Positions 33,604 through 44,514 of a DNA stretch of 64,000 bases are shown here, one piece after another. A model generated the notes under the pieces. That model saw nothing but the letters and a program-made list of their open reading frames with translations. It ran no database searches and was not told the DNA's origin. Both the position numbers and the translations under genes were made by a program. Each line of letters begins with the position of its first letter. Within the stretch, counting starts at the first letter, position 1. Origin of the DNA: Hymenobacter canadensis (GTDB lineage Bacteria; Bacteroidota; Bacteroidia; Cytophagales; Hymenobacteraceae); assembly GCF_027359925.1 (NCBI RefSeq), contig NZ_CP114767.1, forward strand, positions 3,100,001-3,164,000, read 5' to 3'.

Positions 33604-34029
33604 CTAGTCGTCGTGCTTTTTGCCTTTGTGCTTTTTATAGCGGCCTTTTCCGCGGCCTCCAACCCATTTGGCCCAGCCCGGCAAGGCCTGCACATACACC
33701 AGGCCGCGGCTCGGGGCCGCACTGCCGGCCACGGGCTGCAGCACCACCCGGTCGGCCTGGGCGGTGGCGGCGGTAGCTTGGCCATTCAGGTCGCAGCCAC
33801 TGCCGTTGCGCAGCTCGGTGCGGCGGCCGTCGGGCGCTACCACAAACCCATCGTGCGTGACGGTGCGGCCGTTGGGCAGGTGTACGTCGTGGGCCATGGG
33901 GCGGGGCTGGCCGTTGCGCAGTACATACATGGTGCCGTCGCGGCGCAGAAACCCATCGTTGGTTTGAGCCTGGGCCGCTATGGGCAGCGCCAGCAGCATC
34001 CCGAGCAATGCGGGCAGCAAATATTTCAT
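33604..34029 (-). CDS. Secreted DUF6799-type protein
   Basis: Secreted protein of 141 residues with signal peptide MKYLLPALLGMLLALPIAAQA. The mature part follows the DUF6799 pattern of short paired repeats: DGFLRRDGTMYVLRNGQPRP, VHLPNGRTVTHDGFVVAPDG and RRTELRNGSG. The C-terminus is basic (KGRYKKHKGKKHDD). The start at 34029 is chosen for the signal peptide. It converges on the NERD/WG gene with 21 bp between stops. Function unknown. Confidence 0.75.
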   Translation of the reverse strand: MKYLLPALLGMLLALPIAAQAQTNDGFLRRDGTMYVLRNGQPRPMAHDVHLPNGRTVTHDGFVVAPDGRRTELRNGSGCDLNGQATAATAQADRVVLQPVAGSAAPSRGLVYVQALPGWAKWVGGRGKGRYKKHKGKKHDD

Positions 34030-34198
34030 CAACTCAACTAAAAACACCAGAAAATCAGGGCTCCGCTTACGCACAATAAACCCGAAGCGTTGGAATAATG
34101 CCCATTAAGCAGCGGGCGGCTCCGGCAGTGGGTTACCTCTTCGGCAGGGCGCTATTAAGGGATGTTCAGTCAATTTCCACACTCAACTTTTTCTTGCC

Positions 34199-34546
34199 AT
34201 GAAAATGTCGTTCAAAGCCCTGTTCGTAGCTACCGCCGTTGCTTTTGCTGCTACCTCCTGCACCCAGGAAGGCAAAGAAAATGCCGATGCTGCTGCTGCC
34301 AATACCGAAGCCGCTGCCGAAAACGTAGGCGACGCTGCCGAAGCAGAAGCTACCAATGCTGCTAACGCAACGGAAGCTGCCGCCAACAACGCTGCCAACG
34401 CTACCGAAGCCGCTGCCAACAACGCCGGCAACGCCATCGAAAACGCCGCCGACAAAACGGCTGCCGCTACCGAAAACGCTACCAACAACGCAGCCCGTGA
34501 AACCAAGGAATCTGCTGCCGAAGTAGAGCGCGAAACCCGCAACTAA
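34199..34546 (+). CDS. Ala/Asn/Glu-rich repeat lipoprotein
   Basis: Lipoprotein of 115 residues: MKMSFKALFVATAVAFAATSC with Cys21 as lipid site. The mature part is low-complexity with a repeat near NAANATEAAANNA (copies at about 58-70 and 69-81), giving an amphipathic helix like LEA or YtxH-type proteins. Such proteins often answer osmotic or envelope stress, but this is inference. Codon use also repeats at DNA level (GCTAACGCAACGGAAGCTGC). An intrinsic terminator follows directly. Confidence 0.75.
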   Translation: MKMSFKALFVATAVAFAATSCTQEGKENADAAAANTEAAAENVGDAAEAEATNAANATEAAANNAANATEAAANNAGNAIENAADKTAAATENATNNAARETKESAAEVERETRN

Positions 34547-34581
34547 TTTCCGACTGGCACCCCGGTGCCCGCGGAATTTCA

Positions 34582-34627
34582 CAGGCCCCTTTCCTTCCGT
34601 TTTGCGGACTGAAAGGGGCCTGTTTTT
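34582..34627 (+). terminator. Intrinsic terminator
   Basis: CAGGCCCCTTTC (34582-34593) pairs with GAAAGGGGCCTG (34611-34622), followed by TTTTT. The 17-nt loop has its own small stem (TCCG/CGGA). It ends the Ala/Asn-rich lipoprotein gene and abuts the end of the opposing gene at 34630. Confidence 0.85.
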
Positions 34628-34629
34628 GC

Positions 34630-36204
34630 TTACGCGGCAGGGCTGCCAGCCGCCGCCTGCGGCTCGAGGGCCGGCGAGGCGCTGCCCGCCAGTTCCAGCA
34701 GCACCGTGTAGTAGGGCCGCCCCTGCGTGCGGGCAAACAGCCAGCTATAGAAGCTCAGGGCCTGCAGGTCTTCCTGCTCCAAGGGCGCGAAGGGCGGCAG
34801 CTGGCCCACCCGCTCGGCAAAGCCCGGCCGCCGCGCCGCCGCCGGGTCCTCGATTATTTCGCGCACCAGACTCAGGTAGCGCAGCACCGCCGTATAGCCC
34901 TCCCCATCGGCGCTAAACCGCTCACGCAGCACCCGCTCGATGGCGCGCAGGCGGTTGAGGGCCAGGTCGGGGTTGCCGAGCTCAAACTGCACCAGCATTT
35001 CGCCCATGCTCTTGTTGAGCATCCATTCCAGGCCCATTTCCTGCTCGCACCAGTGGTCGGAGCGGCCGATGCTGATAAGCGTCTGGTTGGTTTTGCTGAA
35101 CTGGCCTTCGGCAAAATAGTGGAACGCCAGCCCCAGGCGGGCCGTCATTTCGTCGCGCGGGGCCAGCACGGTGGCGGGCTGGCGCAGCACCTGCTCCAGC
35201 AGCCGGATGCTTTCGGCGTTGCGGTGCAGGAAGGCGTAGTTGGCGGCCAGCAGAAACGTGTAGCGTGGCAGCCAGGCGGCCTGGTAGGCCTGCGCCCCGC
35301 CCTCGTCGAGCACGCCGCGCAGCTGCTCCAGATACTCCACTGACTCCTGAAACTTGCGGGTGCGGTACAGCGCGTGCGCCACCATATACAGCAGCCCCAA
35401 CTGGTAGTAGCGGTGGGCCGGCAGGAAGCCGTGGCGCTTTTCCATGAGGTGGTAGCAACGGCGCACAAACGGCGCAAACGACACAAAGTCGCGGCGCACG
35501 AGCATGGCGTTGCGGGCAATGGACATCAGCCGGTACAGCACGGCCGGGCGCTTGGCAAAGGCCTCCTGCAGGTCGTATTCGCGCAGCACGTCCTGCAGAA
35601 TGCCGTCGAAGGCCTCGCCGGCGCGGCCTTTCACGCGGGCCTGGCGCAGGCGCTGGCGGATCAGGCTGTCGGCAATATTGGCCCGCTCCTCCTCGTCGGC
35701 GGCCTTTTTGTTGATGCGGTGCCGCCGGATGATGTCGGCCAAGTCGTCGGCGTATTCGCTGCCTGCCTGGGCAATCTGCAGCGAGTAGACGGTGTTGAGC
35801 AACTCGTATTGCTCGTTGTCGTGGGCCAGCTTTTCGGCTTTGCGCAGCACCGACCAGCCCAGGCGCGGCACCCCGGCCTCGAAAAGGTACTGGGCCAGCG
35901 TGAGCAGGCCGCGCACCGAGGAGGCCGCCGTGGGGTCCTGTTGGCGCTGGCGCAGCAGCAGGTAGTCGGTGAGGTGGCGGAGCAGGCGCTTGCGCAGGGC
36001 GTAGTAGGCCACGGCGTTGGGCTCGTTGGGGTAGAGCTTGGCCAGCAGCTGCGGCGTGGTGTAGGGCTTCACGTGCAGCAGCAGCTCGCAGAGGCGCAGG
36101 TCCATGCGGCCTTTGGGCTTGCGCTTCTGCCGCTGAATGAACTGCAGAAACTCCTTGCGGTCGGTGGGCGAAAAGGTAGCCAGGGTGGTACGAAGGTCGT
36201 CCAT
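34630..36204 (-). CDS. Large helical (TPR-like) cytoplasmic protein
   Basis: Protein of 524 residues, nearly all helical, with no signal peptide. The start at 36204 (MDDLRTTLATFSPTDRKEFLQF) is preferred. The N-terminus (residues 1-90) looks like a DNA- or RNA-binding helical domain (KRKPKGRMDLRLCELLLH, YYALRKRLLRHLTDYLLL). The rest has TPR-like pairs (YYQLGLLYMVAHALYRTRKF, RYTFLLAANYAFLHRNAESI). Such proteins are common and unnamed in Hymenobacter-like genomes. Function unknown. The next plus-strand gene starts 287 bp away, with AT-rich DNA between. Confidence 0.65.
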   Translation of the reverse strand: MDDLRTTLATFSPTDRKEFLQFIQRQKRKPKGRMDLRLCELLLHVKPYTTPQLLAKLYPNEPNAVAYYALRKRLLRHLTDYLLLRQRQQDPTAASSVRGLLTLAQYLFEAGVPRLGWSVLRKAEKLAHDNEQYELLNTVYSLQIAQAGSEYADDLADIIRRHRINKKAADEEERANIADSLIRQRLRQARVKGRAGEAFDGILQDVLREYDLQEAFAKRPAVLYRLMSIARNAMLVRRDFVSFAPFVRRCYHLMEKRHGFLPAHRYYQLGLLYMVAHALYRTRKFQESVEYLEQLRGVLDEGGAQAYQAAWLPRYTFLLAANYAFLHRNAESIRLLEQVLRQPATVLAPRDEMTARLGLAFHYFAEGQFSKTNQTLISIGRSDHWCEQEMGLEWMLNKSMGEMLVQFELGNPDLALNRLRAIERVLRERFSADGEGYTAVLRYLSLVREIIEDPAAARRPGFAERVGQLPPFAPLEQEDLQALSFYSWLFARTQGRPYYTVLLELAGSASPALEPQAAAGSPAA

Positions 36205-36490
36205 GACGGAGTGCAGGCGAAACAGAATAGCGCGTGGCAACCCCGCCCTATCGGCTCGGGACTACCCTAAAATCAACTGCCTAAAGAAAGCGCCTTTCTC
36301 CCCGAAAACCAACTACAAACGGCATCCTGAAAAATCATATTTACAACAGTTCAATCGTCTAAAAATCAATTACTTGTTATAAAAATAAAGCCATAACCAA
36401 AGTCGGACAATGTAAAAAGCTGGCAGCCGTTGCGACGAGGTTGTGCCGCATCTTCACCGGACACTTCCTTCCTCCTTTACAGCCACTGCT

Positions 36491-37276
36491 ATGCTCCGTC
36501 TGCTACTCCTTTCTGCTACCCTGTTACTGGCGGCCACCGTCGCGCAGGCTCAGGACCTGCTCATCAAGCACAACACCGAGGAAATCCGGGTGAAGGTGGT
36601 GGAAGTAACGCCCACCGACATCCGCTTCCGGCGCACCGACAACCTGGAGGGCCCGCTCTACATTGTGCGCAAAGCCGAAGTACGCCTGATCCGGTACGCC
36701 AACGGCACCCAGGATGAGTTTGGGCCCGCCGCCCCGACCGCCATTGCCCCGGCGCCGGTAGCGGGGTTTCTGCCCGCGGCGCCGGCCCCCGCCAGGGCCG
36801 CTACCCCACCCGGCCCCGTGGTGCCCGGCGACGAAGATGCCGCTGGCGGCACAGTGTATCTGGGCGGGCCGCGCATTGGGGCCACCGTGCTGACGGGCGG
36901 CGTGGTGAACAAGGCGCGCGAGTCGGTGCCGGGCCTGAACCCGTTTCTCACGCAGTTCGGCTGGCAGTTTGAAACCCGCATTTTCCGGCTGGCCAATGGC
37001 ACGGCGGGCCTGTTTGAGTTTGTACCGTTGATAGGTGGGCTGGAGCAGGGCAAGTTTATTCCCAGCCTCAATGCGCTGTTCGGCATCAGAGGCCCCAAGG
37101 GTCTGGAATTTGGCATAGGCCCCAACCTGACGCCGGTGAGTGCCAGCGTGGCGCTGGCAGTGGGCACCTCGTTTCAGTATGATGGCGTCAATTTCCCGGT
37201 GAACCTGGCGGTGGTACCCGGCAACGGCGGGGCGCGCATCAGCCTGCTGATGGGCTTCAACTCGCGCCGCCGGTAA
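36491..37276 (+). CDS. Secreted protein, unknown (beta-rich C-terminus)
   Basis: Exported protein of 261 residues; the start at 36491 gives the signal peptide MLRLLLLSATLLLAATVAQAQ. The first 60 mature residues (DLLIKHNTEEIRVKVVEVTP, DIRFRRTDNLEGPLYIVRKAEV) match a short domain often seen in Bacteroidota envelope proteins that sense or bind something at the surface, unnamed to me. A Pro/Ala linker leads to a C-terminal beta-barrel-like part (GGPRIGATVLTGGVV, GIGPNLTPVSASVALAVGTS). No enzymatic motif. Confidence 0.7.
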   Translation: MLRLLLLSATLLLAATVAQAQDLLIKHNTEEIRVKVVEVTPTDIRFRRTDNLEGPLYIVRKAEVRLIRYANGTQDEFGPAAPTAIAPAPVAGFLPAAPAPARAATPPGPVVPGDEDAAGGTVYLGGPRIGATVLTGGVVNKARESVPGLNPFLTQFGWQFETRIFRLANGTAGLFEFVPLIGGLEQGKFIPSLNALFGIRGPKGLEFGIGPNLTPVSASVALAVGTSFQYDGVNFPVNLAVVPGNGGARISLLMGFNSRRR

Positions 37277-37418
37277 CAGTGCCGCAGGTGGCGGTAGTGG
37301 CTGGCTTGGTTGGGCCAGGAAAGCAGGAAGCGGGTAGGGAGTAAAATTATGGCATTGTCAACCCCCGCTACCAGGCCGCGTATAGCTGGCTATCTTTCCC
37401 ACCTTAACCTCTACTAAC

Positions 37419-37637
37419 ATGGACGCTAATAACAACGGCATCGACGACAGCACCGAACTGCGCACCCGCGGCAACTGGAACGAAATCAAAGGCCAGGCTA
37501 AGCAGAAATGGGGTAGCCTGACCGACGACGATCTGAACTACGAAGAAGGCAAGCAGGACGAGTGGTATGGCCGTCTGCAGCAGAAGACTGGCGAAACCAT
37601 CGACGACATCAAACATTGGTTCCAGCGCACGTTCTAG
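37419..37637 (+). CDS. CsbD-family stress protein
   Basis: Small acidic protein of 72 residues with the CsbD signature: RGNWNEIKGQAKQKWGSLTD, DDDLNYEEGKQDEWYGRLQQ and KTGETIDDIKHWF. CsbD proteins are general-stress induced in other bacteria, with unknown molecular role. It is followed by an intrinsic terminator and is probably monocistronic. Confidence 0.93.
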   Translation: MDANNNGIDDSTELRTRGNWNEIKGQAKQKWGSLTDDDLNYEEGKQDEWYGRLQQKTGETIDDIKHWFQRTF

Positions 37638-37661
37638 TAACGAAGCCGCTTACCAAGTGAG

Positions 37662-37692
37662 ACGCCCCGGACCTTATGGCCCGGGGCGTTTT
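37662..37692 (+). terminator. Intrinsic terminator of the CsbD gene
   Basis: ACGCCCCGG (37662-37670) pairs with CCGGGGCGT (37681-37689), extended inside by ACC/GG pairs, followed by TTTT. It starts 25 nt after the stop codon. Confidence 0.8.
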
Positions 37693-37768
37693 GCTTATCC
37701 GGCCCGCATACAGCCTGTCCTCTGGCAGCTTCATGAGGCACATATTATTTATTTAGTAATAATATTTC

Positions 37769-37776
37769 TATCTTTA
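37769..37776 (+). promoter_or_regulatory. -7 element of the DprA-like gene
   Basis: TATCTTTA in a strongly AT-rich stretch (37740-37780), 25 nt before the ATG at 37802. It fits TAnnTTTG with the last base changed. Confidence 0.4.
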
Positions 37777-37801
37777 GTCATGCACTGTTTTCCTGCCTGT
37801 C

Positions 37802-38392
37802 ATGCGCATAGCCGCTGAAGAACTGCGCACCCTGGGTAATACCGCATTGTTGCAGCAGTGCAAAACGGCATTTTTCTGTTCCCGCGACTATCCTGCCTCC
37901 ATTGAGTACCTCACGTATGTGTGGGCCCTGGAGCAGCGCTATGAGCAATGCTGCGTGCTGTCGGGCTTTCACTCGCGGCTGGAGCAGGCGGTGTTCCGGT
38001 ATTTGCTGCAGGGGCCGCAGCAGCCGATTATTTACGCGCTGGGCCGGGGCATCCAGCAAAACGTGCGCATGGAGTACGGCCCCGAAATCCAGGCCAACCG
38101 GCTGCTGTTCGTCTCGCCTTTTGAAGCCGGCGTGCGCCATATAACCGACGAAACGGCTGAAATCCGCAATCTGCTCATCGCCGACCTCGCCGATGATTTC
38201 TTCATTCCATACCTGAAGCCCGGCGGCAATCTTGACCGGCTACTCGGGCAGCCGGCGCTGAAGGGCAAAGCCATTTACACGCTGGACATCCCACTCAACA
38301 GGCGGCTGATGCAGCGGGGGGCCCAGCCCTGGCGCCCACTGGGCGTGCTGGGGCATCAGCTGCCGCCGCAATACCGGCCGCGCCTCCGGTAG
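37802..38392 (+). CDS. DprA/SLOG-like protein
   Basis: Protein of 196 residues. The segment CCVLSGFHSRLEQAVFRYLL followed by QQPIIYALGRGIQ resembles the Rossmann-like SLOG fold of DprA/Smf, with SGFHS in the phosphate-binding place, and NRLLFVSPFEAGVRHITDETA fits the later part of the same fold. It is shorter than DprA and has no winged-helix C-terminus. Bacterial stand-alone relatives are often annotated as DNA-binding or DNA-processing proteins. Role unknown; ligand could be a nucleotide. Upstream is an AT-rich promoter. Confidence 0.6.
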   Translation: MRIAAEELRTLGNTALLQQCKTAFFCSRDYPASIEYLTYVWALEQRYEQCCVLSGFHSRLEQAVFRYLLQGPQQPIIYALGRGIQQNVRMEYGPEIQANRLLFVSPFEAGVRHITDETAEIRNLLIADLADDFFIPYLKPGGNLDRLLGQPALKGKAIYTLDIPLNRRLMQRGAQPWRPLGVLGHQLPPQYRPRLR

Positions 38393-38463
38393 CCAATCAG
38401 GCCCCGGTGAACGTCGTTGGCCTTTTCGCGTAGAGGACGGGTATCCCCCAACCAACGAACTCC

Positions 38464-39294
38464 ATGAGTATCTCTGACAACTTAACTGCCGCCGTGCCCA
38501 CTTCACCTTCGGGCGGTATCCGGGCGCTGGCCCGCTTTGGCTTTGCAGCCAAGGGCACCGTGTATCTGCTGATGGGCGTGCTGGCGCTGCTGGCGGCCAC
38601 CGGCCAGCAAGGCGGCCAGACAGCCGATAAAAAAGAAGCCGTACTCACCATCCAGAGCCTGCCCGGCGGGCCGGTGCTGCTGGGCCTGATTGCCTTCGGG
38701 CTGCTGGGCTACATTGTGTGGCGCTTTACGCAGGCCGTGGTGGACACGGAAGGCAAGGGCGGCGACGCCAAAGGCATTGGCCGACGCATCGGGTTTGCGG
38801 CCAGCGGGCTGCTATACGCCAGCCTGGCCTGGTACGCCGCTAAGCTGGCCATGAATGGCTCGGCCGAGGCGGGCGGCAACACCCAGCAAACCCTCACGGC
38901 CCGCGTGCTGGGCTGGCCCGGCGGCGACTGGATCATTATCCTGGTCGGCGTGGCCATCATCGGCGGCGGCATCTACCAGATTTATAAAGCCTACTCCGGT
39001 AGTTTTCACAAAGATGTGAACAGCTCCGACATCCCCGGCGGCCAGCAGAACACGGTGTACCGCCTGGGCCAACTCGGCTACACGGCCCGGGGCGTGGTGA
39101 TGGCCATCATCGGCTACTTCTTCGTGCAGGCCGGTCGCCAGTCACGCGCCGCTGCCGTGGGCAGCACCGACGAAGCGTTTGACCTGCTGGCCAGTATGGG
39201 CCCAGTGGTACTCGGTATCGTGGCGCTGGGCCTGATGGCCTATGGACTCTACATGCTCGTGCAGGCCAAATACCCGGTGCTGCGCCGGATCTGA
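38464..39294 (+). CDS. DUF1206 membrane protein
   Basis: Inner-membrane protein of 276 residues with six predicted helices in three DUF1206 repeats: RFGFAAKGTVYLLMGVLALL, RIGFAASGLLYASLAWYAA and QLGYTARGVVMAIIGYFFVQ start each repeat with a similar G-Y/F-x-A-x-G motif. Function of the family is unknown. It converges with the saccharopine-dehydrogenase-like gene; a nested palindromic element fills the space, beginning at the base after the stop codon. Confidence 0.9.
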   Translation: MSISDNLTAAVPTSPSGGIRALARFGFAAKGTVYLLMGVLALLAATGQQGGQTADKKEAVLTIQSLPGGPVLLGLIAFGLLGYIVWRFTQAVVDTEGKGGDAKGIGRRIGFAASGLLYASLAWYAAKLAMNGSAEAGGNTQQTLTARVLGWPGGDWIIILVGVAIIGGGIYQIYKAYSGSFHKDVNSSDIPGGQQNTVYRLGQLGYTARGVVMAIIGYFFVQAGRQSRAAAVGSTDEAFDLLASMGPVVLGIVALGLMAYGLYMLVQAKYPVLRRI

Positions 39295-39421
39295 GATTTT
39301 AGAGCTTAGAAGCAGACGGGGAGCCGTTCGTTCTGAAACCCAACCGGGTCAACAGAACGAATGGCTCCCCACTCTTTTCCAGGCTATAAAATGCAGGTTC
39401 TCAGTTCTAAGCTCTAAAATC
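39295..39421. repeat. Nested palindrome with shared apical core (family 3)
   Basis: Outer arms GATTTTAGAGCTTAGAA (39295-39311) and 39405-39421. Inner arms GGGGAGCCGTTCGTTCTG (39318-39335) and 39353-39370, one mismatch. Apical core AAACCCAACCGGGTCAA (39336-39352). The same apical core with two-base changes, and the CGTTCTG/CAGAACG part of the stem, recurs at 46213-46243 with unrelated outer arms. It starts directly after the DUF1206 stop codon and probably ends both convergent genes. Confidence 0.85.
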
Positions 39422-39434
39422 TAGGCTCTCCCTC

Positions 39435-40646
39435 CTACCCCACGTAATCCTGCAGATACTGATACCGCTCGGTGAGCTGGCCGTTGCGGGCAATGGTGGC
39501 GCGTTCCAGCACGGCGTCGGTGCCTTCGTGCACAAGGTGGGGCAGCACGTTGTCAAGTAGCTGGCGGCCGAAGTCGCGGGAGGCGTTGCGGGGCAGCTCA
39601 CAGGGCAGGTTGTCCACGGCCATTACGGTGATGTTCCCGGGCGCAGAGTAAGCCGGCTCCAGCTCGCCGGTCTGGCAGTTATAGTCGAAGGCGGGCTCCT
39701 GGATGGTGCTACTGCGCTTGGTGACGGGGATGGAGCCGTCCACGTCGCAGGTCACGTCGGCAATCGTGTCGATGCGGAAGTGGGCGCGGCAGGTGTCGGC
39801 TTCCTCGAACAGGCGCGGGGCGGCCGGGTGCCAGTAGGCGCAGGCAATGAGCAGGTTAGTAACGGGCAGAAAGTTGCGAAACGTGCTTTCGTACTCCTCG
39901 GGGTGGCGGTGGAAGTCGGGCGTATCCCACACCCGGCCGTCGCGGCGACGGTTGTAATCGGAGCTGCGCAACTGGGTGTACACTGGCTCGTTGAAGTCGA
40001 GGTAGAGGTAGTCGTACACGCTCACCCGCCGGATGCCCATCAGGTTCAGCACTTCCACCGCGCCCTGGGCTACCCGGCCTGAGCCGGTCACGACCATCTT
40101 AATGGGCGGTAGCTTCTTCACCTTGAAAAACTCCTCCTGCATGTCCTCCATATCCACGCACTCATAAGCCGGTTTCAGCTCATAGAGGCCGTGCTTGCGG
40201 CCGTAGGTGAGCAGGCCGTTGTAGGCCCCCACAATGCCGGCCCAGCGCCCAAAGGCCACAATCCGCTCCCCGTTTTCGTTGGTGAGCAACTCGTAGTCAA
40301 TCAGGGTAATGTTCTTGGCCAGCACCTGGCGCAGCAGCTCACGGTTGGCGGGCTGCTTTTTCACGGTGTGCGAGAAAAACAGGTAGGTTTTGTTGGGGAT
40401 GAGCTGCGCCGCGGGTACTTCCTTCACGCCCATCAGAATGTCACAATCCGATACGTCGGGGCACACGGCAATGCCGGCGGCGCGGTACTCGTCGTCGGAG
40501 AAGCAGCGGATGGGGCTTTCCTGGGCCACCAGCTGCAGGCCGGGGAAGCGCGCTTCGGCCTCGGTGCATTTTTTGGGCGTGAGCGGCACGCGCTTATCAG
40601 GCGGAGTTTTGCCTTCGCGGATCAGGCCAATGGTGATGGGACGCAT
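39435..40646 (-). CDS. Saccharopine/alanine dehydrogenase-like enzyme
   Basis: Cytoplasmic NAD(P)-dependent enzyme of 403 residues related to lysine-forming saccharopine dehydrogenase and alanine dehydrogenase. The N-terminus MRPITIGLIREGKTPPDKRV with LTPKKC matches the family start. Other features are VKEVPAAQLIPNKTYLFFSHTVKKQ, the Rossmann motif VVTGSGRVAQGAVEVL, and IADVTCDVDGSIPVTKRSST. Such enzymes act in lysine metabolism; the exact reaction is not certain. The start at 40646 replaces one 72 nt upstream lacking family residues. It is divergent from gcvP, with a palindromic element between. Confidence 0.85.
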   Translation of the reverse strand: MRPITIGLIREGKTPPDKRVPLTPKKCTEAEARFPGLQLVAQESPIRCFSDDEYRAAGIAVCPDVSDCDILMGVKEVPAAQLIPNKTYLFFSHTVKKQPANRELLRQVLAKNITLIDYELLTNENGERIVAFGRWAGIVGAYNGLLTYGRKHGLYELKPAYECVDMEDMQEEFFKVKKLPPIKMVVTGSGRVAQGAVEVLNLMGIRRVSVYDYLYLDFNEPVYTQLRSSDYNRRRDGRVWDTPDFHRHPEEYESTFRNFLPVTNLLIACAYWHPAAPRLFEEADTCRAHFRIDTIADVTCDVDGSIPVTKRSSTIQEPAFDYNCQTGELEPAYSAPGNITVMAVDNLPCELPRNASRDFGRQLLDNVLPHLVHEGTDAVLERATIARNGQLTERYQYLQDYVG

Positions 40647-40722
40647 ACGGGTGGGGATGGGAAGTTCGGGGGCTAAATCTGCGGAAAATTGTTGACCTGT
40701 CGCTCTCGGGCACATCACGCGT

Positions 40723-40824
40723 CTGTCATCCTGAGCGGAGCGAAGGACCTGCTCACGTTCGGGTTTCTCTTGGATCTAAGACGTTCCGGTGTGAGAAGGT
40801 CCTTCGCTCCGCTCAGGATGACAG
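40723..40824. repeat. Palindromic element, family 2, upstream of gcvP
   Basis: Perfect 28-nt arms (40723-40750 and 40797-40824; CTGTCATCCTGAGCGGAGCG and eight more bases) around a 46-nt centre with a further CTCAC/GTGAG pair. The GAGCGGAGCGAAG core is shared with the elements at 47633-47728 and 48798-48920. It is in a divergent spacer, unlike the others. Confidence 0.85.
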
Positions 40825-40892
40825 ATAGGTTGCCGGTTGAAATGCCCAAACATTTGCCGGTTTATCGGTTTAAGGGTGAAGCCTTTTCGCGC

Positions 40893-40900
40893 TACCTTTG
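40893..40900 (+). promoter_or_regulatory. -7 element of gcvP
   Basis: TACCTTTG matches TAnnTTTG exactly, 49 nt before the ATG at 40950; the leader would be about 43 nt. A TTTA at 40868-40871 may serve as upstream element. Confidence 0.5.
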
Positions 40901-40949
40901 TCAGGGCTCCTTCCCGGGGCTGTTTGTTGCCACCCTCACCCATCTTTTT

Positions 40950-43871
<2,922 letters not shown>

Positions 43872-43874
<3 letters not shown>

Positions 43875-44004
43875 TGCTTAGTGCTTAGTGCTTAGTGCTT
43901 AGTGCTTAGTGGATATGAAAGAGGCCCCGCCGTGTTACGGCGGGGCCTCTTTTTCTTTCTGTTTTTTCGTTCCTGGGCTCCAGTGCCTAAGCACCAAGCA
44001 CTAA
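43872..44004. repeat. TAGTGCT tandem repeat and terminator (family 3)
   Basis: Five full copies of TAGTGCT plus a partial unit (43872-43912) start with the gcvP stop codon TAG. An intrinsic terminator follows: GAGGCCCCGCCG (43921-43932) with 43938-43949 and a T-run. The right side has the weaker inverted counterpart CAGTGCCTAAGCACCAAGCA (43981-44000) and CTAA. The layout equals that of the element at 22634-22808: simple-repeat arms around a terminator hairpin between convergent genes. Confidence 0.85.
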
Positions 44005-44008
44005 AAGC

Positions 44009-44302
44009 CTACTGTTTGCCGAAGCAGCTCCGGTACATGTAGCCGTTGAGCACTTGGCCGTCTTTCAGGACGCGGGCCTTCACAAAGTACACGTCTACCG
44101 TGTCCGTGATTTGCACCTGCGTATCAGACCCGAGGCTGGTGAGCTGGGCCGACTGCTTGGTCATGCCGTCGTAGAGGATGCATTCCACAATGGTATTGGC
44201 TTGTGAAGTGCTGGCGGTGCGGGAACTTCCGGTATCTTCTTTTGCCGCGGTGCAGGCGGCCAGGCCTAGTAGAGAGAGCAGAAATAAGGTGGGTTTGTTC
44301 AT
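44009..44302 (-). CDS. Small lipoprotein, unknown
   Basis: Lipoprotein of 97 residues: MNKPTLFLLSLLGLAAC with Cys17 as lipid site; the start at 44302 is chosen for this. A Ser/Thr linker follows and a short beta-type domain (NTIVECILYDGMTKQSAQLT, DTVDVYFVKARVLKDGQVL) with two more cysteines (Cys41 region and RSCFGK) that could form a disulfide. Not recognised. It converges with gcvP. Confidence 0.65.
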   Translation of the reverse strand: MNKPTLFLLSLLGLAACTAAKEDTGSSRTASTSQANTIVECILYDGMTKQSAQLTSLGSDTQVQITDTVDVYFVKARVLKDGQVLNGYMYRSCFGKQ

Positions 44303-44514
44303 GGTGGAGTAATAGGATTGGGGTAAGATATATACATTCAGAAGCAAAAGAGAATTTTCCCTGAATAATTTTACTCCAGGTCAGGACGGGGCCCAAAACC
44401 GGGAACGATGGATAGGCGTAGGATGTTAAAAAACCAGAACAGCAAAACTCTTTGCACGCTACTGGCTGCCCGGTTTTTGCGCCGCTTCTCTCTCACTTCT
44501 TTTTGTTATTCCTC

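Larger units (their letters stand above)
40647..40949. other. Divergent spacer with repeat and gcvP promoter
   Basis: 303 bp. It holds the family 2 palindrome (40723-40824) and the gcvP -7 element (40893-40900). The rest shows no gene. Reading frames through the palindrome extend the apparent gcvP reading frame upstream, but they are not coding. Confidence 0.6.

Noticed and set aside
40689..40949. N-terminal extension of gcvP by 87 codons
   Set aside because: The residues come from the palindromic element and the promoter; the family start is at 40950.
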